DNA of 64,000 bases from positions 20,391,479 to 20,455,478 of the forward strand of contig NC_090743.1 of the NCBI RefSeq assembly GCF_036898095.1, given 5' to 3'. Source of the DNA: Palaemon carinicauda. Lineage: Eukaryota > Arthropoda > Malacostraca > Decapoda > Palaemonidae. The notes beneath the pieces are model-generated. The model was not told the DNA's origin, searched no databases, and was given only the letters and a program-made list of their open reading frames with translations. This document shows, piece after piece, positions 22,888 to 31,753 of this stretch (within the stretch, counting starts at the first letter, position 1; each line of letters opens with the position of its first letter). Position numbers and translations under genes: made by a program.

Positions 22888-24351
22888 ATGTCTGACATTT
22901 CACAAGCCCCCACCCATAGGCGATGTAGGTCTTGTAATAGGCGTATTCCGAAGGCCTCGGTAGATCCTCACACCGCTTGTTCTGACTGTAGGGATAGGCC
23001 CTGTCAGTTAGAAAATCGATGTGAGGAATGCGCCGGACTTTCGGAACTTGATTTTGTCCGTCTTTTGAAGTATTCAACTAAGTTAGAGAGAGGCAGAGTT
23101 AGGAGGAGTTCTTCTCACTCTTCACTTTTTTCCTCACCTCATGATCCCCTACCTTTTCCTACCCCTGTAGTGGCTACCCCCGAACCTACTATTTGCCCTC
23201 AGCCTGATATGTCTGTTGTTTTGCGTGCTATTCAGGCCTTAGGCGATAAAGTAGAGTCAGTGGTTAGCGATCATAAGTCTCTTATGGCCGAAGTCAAGGA
23301 ACTTAAGGTCAAGAGTGCAGTGGGTGGTATTAGTGCCAGTGCTGTGACGAGTGCTAGTGTCAGTGCAGTGCCAAGTGCTAGTGTCAGTGTCAGTGTGGTG
23401 CGTGAGGATACTTCTGTGCGTGCCAGTCGTCCTCCCAGTCCGGGACCTCTTGCAAGCTCCCAAGCCCAGGGGAGAAGCAATGTCGAAGGGCAAAAGGGTT
23501 CGGCAGGCCTTGATCGGCGCACAGAAGTATCCTCGGTGGTTGCGGGCGTGTCTTCCAGAGACCGTCACTCCCACCTGCAGACGATTGAGCCCGTCTTTTA
23601 CTCGTCCGCTGATCAATTGTCAGGGAAGAAACGCTGGACTCAGGTCTCTAGACCACTCAAACGCAGAGTCCAGTCCGCGAGTGCTCAACCGGGCTGCAGT
23701 CATTGGCTCAGCTCTGACTCGCCGCAGTCATCAGTCGACTGCACTCCGCCCAAGAGGAGTAAGGTTCTGCCGCAACAGATCTCTGCTGTTAAGGCTTTGC
23801 CTCAGCAGACCGTAGTGTCTGCCGACCCCAAGTTGACTCTACTGCAGTCCATGCAGGCACAGCTTTCGGTCTTGATGCGTGAGTGTCGGGCTGAGAAGGT
23901 TGCGCCTCCGCCTCCGCCTGCACTCGCTCCGCCTGCGCTCGCTCCGCCTGACCGCAGTACCGCCTGCCAGGCGTACGATGTTGAGCCACGTTCTGAGTTT
24001 ACTGTTCCCAGTGGTGTACAGCCTCCGCCTTCCTTAAGGCAACCTCAGCAATGGGATCAGGAGGCTTATACCTCTCTTCCTCCGCTTCCACTTGCTGCTC
24101 CACCAGTGATGCAACACTCGGTTGAGGTACAACAACCTCTCCCATCCATGAGTCAGTCTCCTCAGCTCTCGCTGCAGCGAGCTCAACCCTCCGCAAGGCA
24201 AGCACCACAACACCTTAGCCTTGCGCCTCAGGAGCCTCAACTCGCGAGACATTTACTACGTTCTGCGCAGCCTCTACCTCATCGCTCTCCGCTCACACCG
24301 CAGGAACAGGAACTTGCTACTCCGCTTCCGCCAACCACTCAGCAAGCGTAA
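22888..24351 (+). CDS. Gag-like ORF1 of DIRS A1, N-terminal part up to in-frame TAA
   Basis: Starts ATG TCT GAC and runs 487 codons to TAA at 24349-24351. Residues 13-48 hold a Cys/His cluster (C13-x2-C16, H28, C31-x2-C34, C39, C45-x2-C48) likely to bind zinc. Its H-x2-C-x2-C-x4-C-x5-C-x2-C half recurs with the same spacing in the diverged B3 gag (44148-44333). Residues about 150-290 are Ser/Val rich (SASVSVSVV type). Later come a TPPKRSKVLPQQ block, a KLTLLQSMQAQLSVLMRE helix and a Pro/Gln-rich stretch. It would be the structural protein of the retrotransposon particle. The frame continues unchanged after the stop to 25563. Confidence 0.8.
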   Translation: MSDISQAPTHRRCRSCNRRIPKASVDPHTACSDCRDRPCQLENRCEECAGLSELDFVRLLKYSTKLERGRVRRSSSHSSLFSSPHDPLPFPTPVVATPEPTICPQPDMSVVLRAIQALGDKVESVVSDHKSLMAEVKELKVKSAVGGISASAVTSASVSAVPSASVSVSVVREDTSVRASRPPSPGPLASSQAQGRSNVEGQKGSAGLDRRTEVSSVVAGVSSRDRHSHLQTIEPVFYSSADQLSGKKRWTQVSRPLKRRVQSASAQPGCSHWLSSDSPQSSVDCTPPKRSKVLPQQISAVKALPQQTVVSADPKLTLLQSMQAQLSVLMRECRAEKVAPPPPPALAPPALAPPDRSTACQAYDVEPRSEFTVPSGVQPPPSLRQPQQWDQEAYTSLPPLPLAAPPVMQHSVEVQQPLPSMSQSPQLSLQRAQPSARQAPQHLSLAPQEPQLARHLLRSAQPLPHRSPLTPQEQELATPLPPTTQQA

Positions 24352-25563
24352 CCCTTGAGTTCAGCCACTCATGCCAGGAGTCAGCCTCCTCCACCCATGC
24401 GCCTACCTTCTGCTTCTTCTTTTGTTCAGCCTTTGCAGTCTGAGCCTCAGGTGTTCCCTCAACAGATTCTTGAAGAGGAAACCACTAATATTGTTGTTCC
24501 AGCTCGTTCTGACTCTGCTGTTCAGCATACCTTTCCGATCTCTTCGCTACACTCTGGTGATGAGGCGTCTGATGATGAGGCGGCACACCTGGATCCCTCA
24601 TCAGACGTGGATGAATCCAAGTCTTCTCCGCCTTCTATTGACTTTCGTAAGGTCTTGGCTCTGTTTAGGGAGGTATACCCAGACCACTTTGTCTCTGCTA
24701 TTCCCCGCTCTCCACCATCTGAGTTTTCGCTGGGCATGCAGCCAGCTAAGTCTACCTATACTAAGCTAGTCCTAGCAAGGTCCTCTAAGAGAGCGTTAAG
24801 GATCTTAGGGGAGTGGTTGCAGACTAAGCAACACCTTGGCAAGACTTCGTTCATGTTTCCTCCGACTAAGCTCACTTCTAAAGCGGGCGTTTGGTATGCC
24901 ACAGGAGAGGAACCAGGCTTGGGAGTACCTGCCTCTGCCCAGGCTGACTTCTCAAGTTTGGTAGACTCGCCTCGTAGAACTGCAATGAGGCGCTCTAAGG
25001 TTTGCTGGACCTTCTCAGACCTTGATCACTTCCTGAAGGGTGTTTTTAGAGCATTTGAGATGTTCAACTTCCTAGACTGGTGCCTGGGGGCCCTCAGCAA
25101 GAAGACCTCCCCTGCGGACAAGGATTCTGCCATGCTATTAATGTCCTGCATGGATAAGGCCATTAGAGATGGATCTGGCGAGCTTGCGTCGATGTTTGTA
25201 TCAGGGGTTCTTAAGAAAAGGGAACAGCTTTGTACCTTCCTTTCCTCCAGCATTACACCTTGTCAAAGGTCTCAACTCCTTTTCGCTCCGCTCTCGAAGT
25301 TCCTCTTCCCCGAAGAGCTGGTTAAGGACTTGTCTGCTGCCCTGATACAAAAGGACACACATGATCTTGTAGCCTCATCGGCTCGTAAGACTAAGGTTGC
25401 TACCTCAGTCCCCAGGACTTATCGCACCCCAGTGGCTGATACTCCTGCTACGAGGTTCATACCGCCCTTTCGTGGTAGAGCCCCCAGCCGAGGAAGCTCC
25501 CGTCCAGACTCTTCCAGGAGCAAGTCTAGGAAAGGTTCCAAGGCCTCTAAAGGAAAAAACTGA
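24352..25563 (+). CDS. Gag-like ORF1 of DIRS A1, C-terminal part after the TAA
   Basis: Same reading frame as 22888-24351, open for 403 codons to TGA at 25561-25563. There is no ATG at the front (TTG at 24355), so it is a continuation and not an independent gene. An acidic Ser/Asp region (DEASDDEAAHLDPSSDVDES) leads into the gag core: FREVYPDHFVSAIP, LGEWLQTKQHLGKTSF and MFNFLDWCLGALSKKTSP. The end is basic (GRAPSRGSSRPDSSRSKSRK), suited to nucleic-acid binding. If translated, it would need readthrough or a copy without the TAA. It overlaps the RT frame from 25397. Confidence 0.75.
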   Translation, partial: PLSSATHARSQPPPPMRLPSASSFVQPLQSEPQVFPQQILEEETTNIVVPARSDSAVQHTFPISSLHSGDEASDDEAAHLDPSSDVDESKSSPPSIDFRKVLALFREVYPDHFVSAIPRSPPSEFSLGMQPAKSTYTKLVLARSSKRALRILGEWLQTKQHLGKTSFMFPPTKLTSKAGVWYATGEEPGLGVPASAQADFSSLVDSPRRTAMRRSKVCWTFSDLDHFLKGVFRAFEMFNFLDWCLGALSKKTSPADKDSAMLLMSCMDKAIRDGSGELASMFVSGVLKKREQLCTFLSSSITPCQRSQLLFAPLSKFLFPEELVKDLSAALIQKDTHDLVASSARKTKVATSVPRTYRTPVADTPATRFIPPFRGRAPSRGSSRPDSSRSKSRKGSKASKGKN

Positions 25564-27622
25564 CTCTCCGCATCTCCAGACAGCAGTAGGAGCCAGACTC
25601 AAGAGCTTCTGGCAAGCCTGGGAAAAGAGAGGTGCAGACGCCCAGTCTGTCAGTTGGCTGAGGGAGGGTTACAGGATTCCATTCTGCCTCAAACCCCCTC
25701 TGACCACATCTCCCATCAACCTCTCTCCCAACTACAAAGAAGAGGACAAGAGGCTAGCGTTGCACCAGGAGGTGTCGCTACTTGTGCAGAAGAAGGCAGT
25801 GGTTATAGTCCGGGACCATCAATCCCCGGGCTTCTACAACCGTCTCTTTCTGGTGGCCAAGAAAACAGGAGGTTGGAGACCAGTGCTGGACGTCAGCGCG
25901 CTCAATGCGTATGTCACCAAGCAGACGTTCACGATGGAGACGACGAAGTCGGTCCTAGCAGCGGTCAGGCAGGAGGACTGGATGGTCTCGTTGGACTTGA
26001 AAGATGCCTACTTTCACGTTCCTATTCATCCAGACTCCCAACCTTTCCTGAGATTCGTTTTTGGAAAGGTTGTCTACCAATTCCAAGCCCTGTGTTTTGG
26101 CCTAAGCACAGCTCCTATGGTGTTCACGCATCTGATGAGGAATATAGCAAAATTCCTCCACTTATCGGACATCAGAGCCTCCCTCTACTTAGACGACTGG
26201 CTGTTGAGAGCCTCCACGAGTCGTCGCTGTCTGGAGAGTCTCAACTGGACTTTGGACTTAATCAGAGAACTGGGTCTGTTAGTCAACATAGAAAAGTCTC
26301 AGCTCATTCCCTCCCAATCCATTGTGTACCTGGGAATGGAGATTCGGAGTCAGGATTTTCGGGCTTTTCCATCGGCCCCCAGGATAAGCCAAGCCCTAGA
26401 TTGCATCATGAGCATGCTGAAGAGGAGCAGTTGCTCGGTGAGACAGTGGATGAGTCTCACAGGGACCCTTTCATCACTGGCCCTGTTCGTCGAGCTAGGG
26501 AGACTCCACCTCCGCCCTCTTCAATTCCATCTTGCAGCTCATTGGGACAAGGGTTTGACTCTCGAAGCAGTCTCTATCCCAGTCACCAAAGAGATGAAGA
26601 CCACTCTCTTGTGGTGGAAGAACAATCTCCTTCTCAGGGAGGGCCTATCGTTGGCTATTCAGACCCCCAATCTTCATCTCTTCTCAGATGCATCGGACTC
26701 GGGCTGGGGTGCGACCTTGAACGGACGGGAATGCTCGGGAACGTGGAACGAGGAACAGGGAACGCTCCACATCAACTGCAAGGAGCTACTAGCAGTTCAT
26801 TTAGCCCTGCTGAACTTCAAGTCCCTCCTGCTAGGCAAAGTGGTGGAGGTGAACTCAGACAACACCACAGCCTTGGCTTACATCTCCAAGCAAGGAGGGA
26901 CCCATTCGAGGAGCCTATACGAGATCGCAAGGGACCTCCTCATTTGGTCAAGAAGTCAAAACCTCACTTTGGTCACGAGGTTCATTCATGGCAACATGAA
27001 CGTCTCAGCAGATCGCCTAAGCAGAAGGAATCAGGTCATTCCCACGGAATGGACCCTCCACAAGAGTGTGTGCAACAGACTTTGGACCTTGTGGGGTCAA
27101 CCTACCATAGATCTGTTTGCCACCTCCATGACCAAGAGACTTCCGCTGTACTGTTCCCCAGTTCCAGACCCTGCAGCAGTTCATGTAGATGCTTTTCTGC
27201 TGAACTGGTCCCATCTCGACCTTTACGCATTCCCACCGTTCAAGATAATAAACAAAGTCCTGCAGAAATTCATCTCGCACGAAGGGACACGGCTGACGCT
27301 GGTTGCTCCCCTTTGGCCTGCAAGAGAATGGTTCACAGAGGTACTTCAATGGCTAGTCGACATCCCCAGGACTCTACCTCTAAGAGTGGACCTTCTACGT
27401 CAACCTCACATAGACAGGTTGCATCCAAACCTCCACGCTCTTCGGCTGACTGCCTTCAGACTGTCGAAAGATTCGCTAGAGCTAGAGGCTTTTCGAAGGA
27501 GGCAGCCAGTGCGATTGCCAGAGCTAGAAGGGTTTCCACTCGTAGAGTCTACCAATCTAAGTGGGAAGTCTTCCGGAGCTGGTGTAGAGCCAATTCAGTA
27601 TCCTCTACCAATACCTCTGTGA
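25397..27622 (+). CDS. Reverse transcriptase / RNase H (ORF2) of DIRS A1
   Basis: 741 codons, uninterrupted. The RT fingers include LFLVAKKTGGWRPVLDVSAL and the palm has SLDLKDAYFHVPIHPDSQPF. The DIRS-typical LCFGLSTAPMVF precedes the catalytic YLDD at residues 264-267 (nt 26186-26197). RNase H starts at LFSDASDSGWGA (Asp431), continues with an ELLAVHLALL helix, a NSDNTTALAYI strand and GNMNVSADRLSR. A conserved tail follows (YCSPVPDPAAVHVDAFLLNW). It would copy the element's RNA into cDNA and remove the RNA strand. The frame overlaps gag by 167 nt at the front and YR at the back. The true start could lie anywhere upstream in the open frame; ATG 25397 is the first in this frame region. Confidence 0.88.
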   Translation: MLPQSPGLIAPQWLILLLRGSYRPFVVEPPAEEAPVQTLPGASLGKVPRPLKEKTDSPHLQTAVGARLKSFWQAWEKRGADAQSVSWLREGYRIPFCLKPPLTTSPINLSPNYKEEDKRLALHQEVSLLVQKKAVVIVRDHQSPGFYNRLFLVAKKTGGWRPVLDVSALNAYVTKQTFTMETTKSVLAAVRQEDWMVSLDLKDAYFHVPIHPDSQPFLRFVFGKVVYQFQALCFGLSTAPMVFTHLMRNIAKFLHLSDIRASLYLDDWLLRASTSRRCLESLNWTLDLIRELGLLVNIEKSQLIPSQSIVYLGMEIRSQDFRAFPSAPRISQALDCIMSMLKRSSCSVRQWMSLTGTLSSLALFVELGRLHLRPLQFHLAAHWDKGLTLEAVSIPVTKEMKTTLLWWKNNLLLREGLSLAIQTPNLHLFSDASDSGWGATLNGRECSGTWNEEQGTLHINCKELLAVHLALLNFKSLLLGKVVEVNSDNTTALAYISKQGGTHSRSLYEIARDLLIWSRSQNLTLVTRFIHGNMNVSADRLSRRNQVIPTEWTLHKSVCNRLWTLWGQPTIDLFATSMTKRLPLYCSPVPDPAAVHVDAFLLNWSHLDLYAFPPFKIINKVLQKFISHEGTRLTLVAPLWPAREWFTEVLQWLVDIPRTLPLRVDLLRQPHIDRLHPNLHALRLTAFRLSKDSLELEAFRRRQPVRLPELEGFPLVESTNLSGKSSGAGVEPIQYPLPIPL

Positions 27623-28521
27623 CCCAAATAGCTGACTTCCTATTACATCTTAGGAATGAGAGATCCCTTTCAGCCCCTACGATTAAAGGGTACAGGAGTA
27701 TGTTGGCTTCAGTTCTCCGCCACAGAGGTTTGGACCTTTCTTCCAACAAGGACCTTCAAGACATCCTTAAGTCTTTTGAGACTTCTAAAGAGCGTCGTCT
27801 ATCCACTCCAGGCTGGAACCTAGACGTAGTCTTAAGGTTCCTTATGTCACCTAGGTTCGAACCTCTCCAGTCAGCTTCCTTCAAGGACCTTACACTCAAG
27901 ACTCTTTTTCTCGTCTGCCTTGCAACAGCTAAGAGAGTCAGTGAGGTTCATGCCTTCAGCAAGAACATTGGTTTCACGACCGAATCTGCAACATGTTCTT
28001 TTCAGCTCGGATTCCTAGCAAAGAACGAACTTCCTTCACGTCCTTGGCCTAGATCGTTTGAAATACCTAGCCTCTCCAACATGGTAGGTAACGAACTAGA
28101 GAGAGTTCTTTGCCCTGTCAGAGCTCTCAAGTATTATCTTAATAGGTCTAAACCTATTCGAGGACAGTCAGAAGCCTTATGGTGTGCCATCAAGAAACCT
28201 TCGAGGCCCATGTCCAAGAATGGGGTTTCGTATTATATAAGGCTTCTGATTAGAGAAGCCCATTCTCACTTAAAGGAGGAAGACCTTGCATTGCTGAAGG
28301 TAAGGACCCACGAAGTAAGAGCCGTAGCTACTTCGATGGCCTTTACTAAAAACCGTTCTCTGCAGAGCATAATGGATGCAACCTATTGGAGGAGCAAGTC
28401 AGTGTTTGCATCATTTTATCTTAAAGATGTCCAGTCTCTTTACGAGAACTGCTACACCCTGGGACCATTCGTAGCAGCGAGTGCAGTAGTAGGTGAGGGC
28501 TCAGCCACTACATTCCCTTAA
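27049..28521 (+). CDS. Tyrosine recombinase (ORF3) of DIRS A1
   Basis: 490 codons from ATG 27049. This start is chosen because the homologous minus-strand copy A2 has ATG at the same place (MDPPQ in both). An N-terminal SAM-like core-binding region runs about residues 150-230 (YQSKWEVFRSWC, IADFLLHL, TIKGYRSMLASVL). The catalytic domain has Arg296 in CLATAKRVSEVHAFS, His421-x-x-Arg424 in RTHEVRAVATS, and nucleophile Tyr457 in FASFYLKDVQSLYE. It is predicted to integrate a circular DNA copy without target duplication. The same frame is open from 25564, so the ATG is a judgement. The first 574 nt are also RT coding. Confidence 0.85.
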   Translation: MDPPQECVQQTLDLVGSTYHRSVCHLHDQETSAVLFPSSRPCSSSCRCFSAELVPSRPLRIPTVQDNKQSPAEIHLARRDTADAGCSPLACKRMVHRGTSMASRHPQDSTSKSGPSTSTSHRQVASKPPRSSADCLQTVERFARARGFSKEAASAIARARRVSTRRVYQSKWEVFRSWCRANSVSSTNTSVTQIADFLLHLRNERSLSAPTIKGYRSMLASVLRHRGLDLSSNKDLQDILKSFETSKERRLSTPGWNLDVVLRFLMSPRFEPLQSASFKDLTLKTLFLVCLATAKRVSEVHAFSKNIGFTTESATCSFQLGFLAKNELPSRPWPRSFEIPSLSNMVGNELERVLCPVRALKYYLNRSKPIRGQSEALWCAIKKPSRPMSKNGVSYYIRLLIREAHSHLKEEDLALLKVRTHEVRAVATSMAFTKNRSLQSIMDATYWRSKSVFASFYLKDVQSLYENCYTLGPFVAASAVVGEGSATTFP

Positions 28522-28919
28522 TCCCATAACCTTTTTTAACCTTTCTCTTGAATGCTTTTATTGTTGTTTTTATGGTTGTTACGGTAGGCTAAGAAGCCTT
28601 CCGCATCCTTTTGATTTGGCGGGTGGTCAATTCATTCTTGAGAAGCGCCTGGGTTAGAGGTTGTGTAGAGGTCCTTTAGTAGGGGTTGCAGCCCTATATA
28701 CTTTAGCACCTTTGAGTTGATTCAGCCTCCAAGAGGAACGCTGCGCTCAGTAAGGAAGACGAACTTAAAAAAGAGGCAGAGTAACGGTTCAATTCGACTT
28801 CCTTACCAGGTACTTATTATTTCATTGTTATTTGAGATAACTGTTATATGAAATATGGGATACTTAGCTATCCTTTAATCTTGTACACTGGTTTTCACCC
28901 ACCCCCCTGGGTGTGAATC

Positions 28920-29010
28920 AGCTACATGATTATCGGGTAAGTTTAATATTGAAAAATGTTATTTTTATTAGTAAAATAAATTTTTGAATATACTTACCCG
29001 ATAATCATGA
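28920..29010. repeat. ICR of DIRS A1
   Basis: 28920-28956 is the complement of the element's left edge plus the start of the left ITR; 28956-29010 is the complement of the right edge. Their junction (gaaaaatgtta) is the predicted circle junction and fixes the element ends to within one or two bases. Confidence 0.9.
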
Positions 29011-29053
29011 TTTAATTGACCCTCCCTTCCTCCCCATAGAGAACCAGTGGACC

Positions 29054-29211
29054 GAGGAAAAATTGAGGAGGTGTCAACAAGAAGTACTATAGTACCTGGC
29101 CACAGGTGGCGCTGGTAAGTACACCCCCTTCTAGTATTGTGATAGCTGGCGTATCCCTCCATAGAATTCTGTCGGGCAACGGAGTTGACAGCTACATGAT
29201 TATCGGGTAAG
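29054..29211. repeat. Right ITR of DIRS A1
   Basis: Exact inverted match to 22522-22679 by eye over 158 bp. Confidence 0.92.
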
Positions 29212-29251
29212 TATATTCAAAAATTTATTTTACTAATAAAAATAACATTTT

Positions 29252-29629
29252 AAAAATGAAACCCAATGATTTATACTTTTTAAGAAACTTTAGAGACAGC
29301 TTGTACGAGTATTCATTGCCCAGAAAACTTTCAATCAATCAATCAATCAATCATTGCCCTCTAAGGTGGCATGATATTTTTAGGTAGTGCCCTCACCTCT
29401 CACTAATTGTTTTGCCCAAGTAAGACCGTGGTTTGTATTTATGGAACAAAGTTAATTCAAATTTTTAAAATATATTTTCCTTCAAAAATTTTAATTACCG
29501 GTGGTGTGAACAAAATTGTATATAATGTTATATATCATATATCATTATCTGAATGATGCATTGATTTTTTTATTCTACATAGCTTTGCAAATAAGATGCA
29601 CAAATTTATAAAAATTTTACTTTTTCCAG
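29252..29629 (+). other. Tudor-gene intron, 3' part
   Basis: Non-coding. Contains (aatc)n at 29332-29352. Ends in a pyrimidine tract and ag (tttttccag) that serve exon 29630-29797. Confidence 0.65.
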
Positions 29630-29797
29630 CTTCAGAAATTGCCTAATATTCCATTGGTCATAGCTTTACCCGCAAAGGCAATAAAATGCACACTTTCTGA
29701 CAAAAATATATCTCTTGGGCATTTCCTATCTATGCAGAGTGATGTTGGTTGTCAGTTTTTAACGCACTTTGAAAGGAAAGAAGATGAATTATGGGAG
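29630..29797 (+). CDS. Multi-Tudor protein gene, internal exon (second half of Tudor domain)
   Basis: Acceptor tttttccag precedes it and donor GAG|GTAAAT follows. The 168 nt give 56 codons, phase 0 on both sides. It encodes LQKLPNIPLVIALPAKAIKC, the exact counterpart of LPRQFVTLPRQAICCYF-type segments that close each Tudor repeat, followed by staphylococcal-nuclease-like sequence (GCQFLTHFERKEDELWE). Joined to 20851-21054 it makes a complete extended Tudor unit. The phase agreement across an intron containing a 6.7-kb DIRS supports both exons. Confidence 0.8.
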
Positions 29798-29839
29798 GTA
29801 AATTTATAAAAAAAATTTTATTTTCTATTAAAACATTTC

Positions 29840-30500
29840 TTACAACCAATTAGCATTTTTGGGGTTAATATGCCATGTGGCCTCCAGGGACTTTCCCGTA
29901 AAGGCTAGAACAGGTAATCCAATGGTCATAAAAATACCAAAGAAATATAGTCTCCCTTGCTCTAGGGCCAGTATTTTAAGTCCAAAGCACAGACTCTGTG
30001 TGTCTAAGAAACCTACAGGTTGAGGTTCTATAGAACCCGTTGGCACCTCTAATTCTGAAATTCATCTGGCAACTGATTAAAAGTCATCTAACAGTTTCTC
30101 TTCTGAATTGTTGGCCAATATAACAGCAGGAGAACTTTGGACAAGAGGCAGTGGGGTATTACCTTCACTAGAGGAAGGCAAAACTCCTGTCTCACTTATA
30201 AAACTCCCTGATGAAAGGCAGGGGCGACCTTCTTCTTACTTCCTATGATGGACATACCCTCAAACGGAGAAGAACATGCAGAAATCTTCGAACCCGAAGA
30301 AGGGATGAAGGAGCCAGAGAACTTCTAGGGTATCAGCATGGGGATACCCAAGACAGATTACTAAGAATCTCTCAGATCTATGCACCAGAGGCCATGCCCT
30401 ACACTCAAAGAGTGGGTAATCCTGTACAGTAATGCTCCCTGCAGCTGCTGTGAAGACAGTGCACAAGTAACACTACTACTACTATATTGTGTTCTGCCCT
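29840..30500 (-). repeat. Decayed repeat in Tudor-gene intron
   Basis: On the minus strand, 29840-30046 reads GRLYFFGIFMTIGLPVLAFT and matches the fragment at 8785-9111 (GRQYYFGIQGHIGFPLPDFT). A shorter related piece may lie at 31161-31230. Frames at 30211-30466 on both strands have no recognised homology. This is likely an old, multicopy retroelement. Confidence 0.4.
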
Positions 30501-30539
30501 AAGACAGGTCCTTTCATGGATTAGTCGTCCTCCATAATT

Positions 30540-30965
30540 CTCTATTCGTGGCCACCTCTTTTAACTCTTGGTACCTTCTCTCTATCTTCATTTCAGTTAG
30601 CATTGACTTCCTTTTCCTTCCTCTGGGTCTTTATCCTGCAAATTTACCTTCTATAATGTCCTTCAGTAACCCATCTCCCCTTAAAATGTGTCCTATCCAG
30701 TTTTCCTGCCTTCCCTTTATTGTTGTAATTATGGTTCTCTTCTCCAACTATTCTTTGTACTTCATTTGTTTTGTGGTCTCTCCAATTTATTTTCAGCATC
30801 CTCCGCCATATCCACATTTCAAATGCTTACAGATGTTTGTCTGTTGCTTTTATAGTCCATGTTTCAGAACCGTACAATGCCACACGCCATATGAAATTTT
30901 TTACAAATCTTTTCTTCAGTTCCATTTTCAGTTTTCCTGGTAATGTTCATCTCTCTTGAAAGCTA
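30540..30965 (-). pseudogene. LINE reverse-transcriptase C-terminal fragment, minus strand
   Basis: Minus-strand translation in shifting frames gives FEMWIWRRMLKINWRDH, then NEVQRIVGEE, and QENWIGHILRGDGLLKDII followed by EGKFAG and RPRGRKR. This is the well-known C-terminal tail of non-LTR retrotransposon RTs (consensus of the type W-R-R-ML-x-I-x-W, then GH-x-LR). Frames are broken. It lies antisense in the Tudor-gene intron and belongs to a different family from 16823-18960. Confidence 0.7.
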
Positions 30966-31685
30966 ACTTACTTTGGGCTATTCTGCTCTAAATCTCTTTA
31001 CTGCAGTAACAATGTTGCCAGTATTAGTATTGGTTTGCAGTGGTGCCTTACCATCAGTTACCAGATGATTCTCAGTATTGGAGGGGCTGTGAGTTCCAAC
31101 AGATCCTGAACCAGTAGGTTTCCCTTCTAATCACTTTGAGCCCATGCTTTGGTATGTTTGTTAGATTTTATTACCTGTCCCAGCTTTTACAGGAAAATCC
31201 TGGAGACCACATAGCACCATCCAAAAATAGGCTTTGCCTTTGTCAAAACCCTTTTTGTGGCTAAATTTATAGAACAAAAAGCCTGTATTTACTTGGTCCA
31301 AGGTTCTAAAGGGAACCACAAAACTTAACATTTGTAAGTACAGTAATTTTTCTTTCAAAGCTGAAACAAATTTTCTCAAGTTTAATTTCAAATTCAAGAA
31401 CATGAAATTATGTCCCTTATAAACAACTTGGTGTATTGAATATATTTTGTATATATTGTACAAACTGTCTTATAAATCTAAGTAAATATAGATTATACGT
31501 TAGATGTCCTTATAATCATTTGAAATCTAAGACATATAATATTGAGTAAAGTAGCAGGTCCTGTTTGGAATAAAATCCAGCAGTGTTTTTAAGCCCAGAT
31601 ACTGGTGAGCTTTCTTCACCTAATTTACCCACATCATATGTTTTTCCATACTGCAAGTAGATTCTGCATAAATTCTAACTTTCAG
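30966..31685 (+). other. Tudor-gene intron remainder
   Basis: AT-rich non-coding sequence with no exon-like segment. Ends in ttaactttcag, the acceptor for exon 31686-31753. Confidence 0.55.
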
Positions 31686-31753
31686 GTTAAGCTGTATATT
31701 AAGAGAGTGTATCCAGCTAATAGTCCTGACAAAACAATGCTGAACAAGAGCAG
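31686..31753 (+). CDS. Multi-Tudor protein gene, short internal exon
   Basis: 68 nt between acceptor aactttcag and donor AG|GTATGA. It enters in phase 0 from the exon ending 29797 and leaves two bases (AG) that complete an Arg codon with the first base of 32437. It encodes VKLYIKRVYPANSPDKTMLN, continuing the nuclease-like strand after the first Tudor unit. It is short, but phase agreement on both sides and clean splice signals support it. Confidence 0.7.

Larger units (their letters stand above)
22508..29251 (+). mobile_element. DIRS retrotransposon A1, nearly intact, in Tudor-gene intron
   Basis: This is a complete DIRS layout of 6.7 kb: left edge 22508-22521, left ITR 22522-22679, gag 22888-25563 with one in-frame stop, RT/RNase H 25397-27622, YR 27049-28521, ICR about 28920-29010, right ITR 29054-29211 and right edge 29212-29251. 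The ITRs read as identical over 158 bp, and the long frames are open, so insertion is recent. It lies in the same orientation as the host gene, between exons 20851-21054 and 29630-29797. The only obvious lesion is the TAA at 24349-24351. Confidence 0.92.

Noticed and set aside
23257..23616. Minus-strand frames over DIRS A1 gag with Thr/His/Asp repeats
   Set aside because: They are antisense to the Ser/Val-rich repeats of gag and show no independent evidence.
22508..29251. LTR retrotransposon (Gypsy-like) reading of A1
   Set aside because: Ends are inverted, not direct; no protease or DDE integrase; a tyrosine recombinase and an ICR are present.
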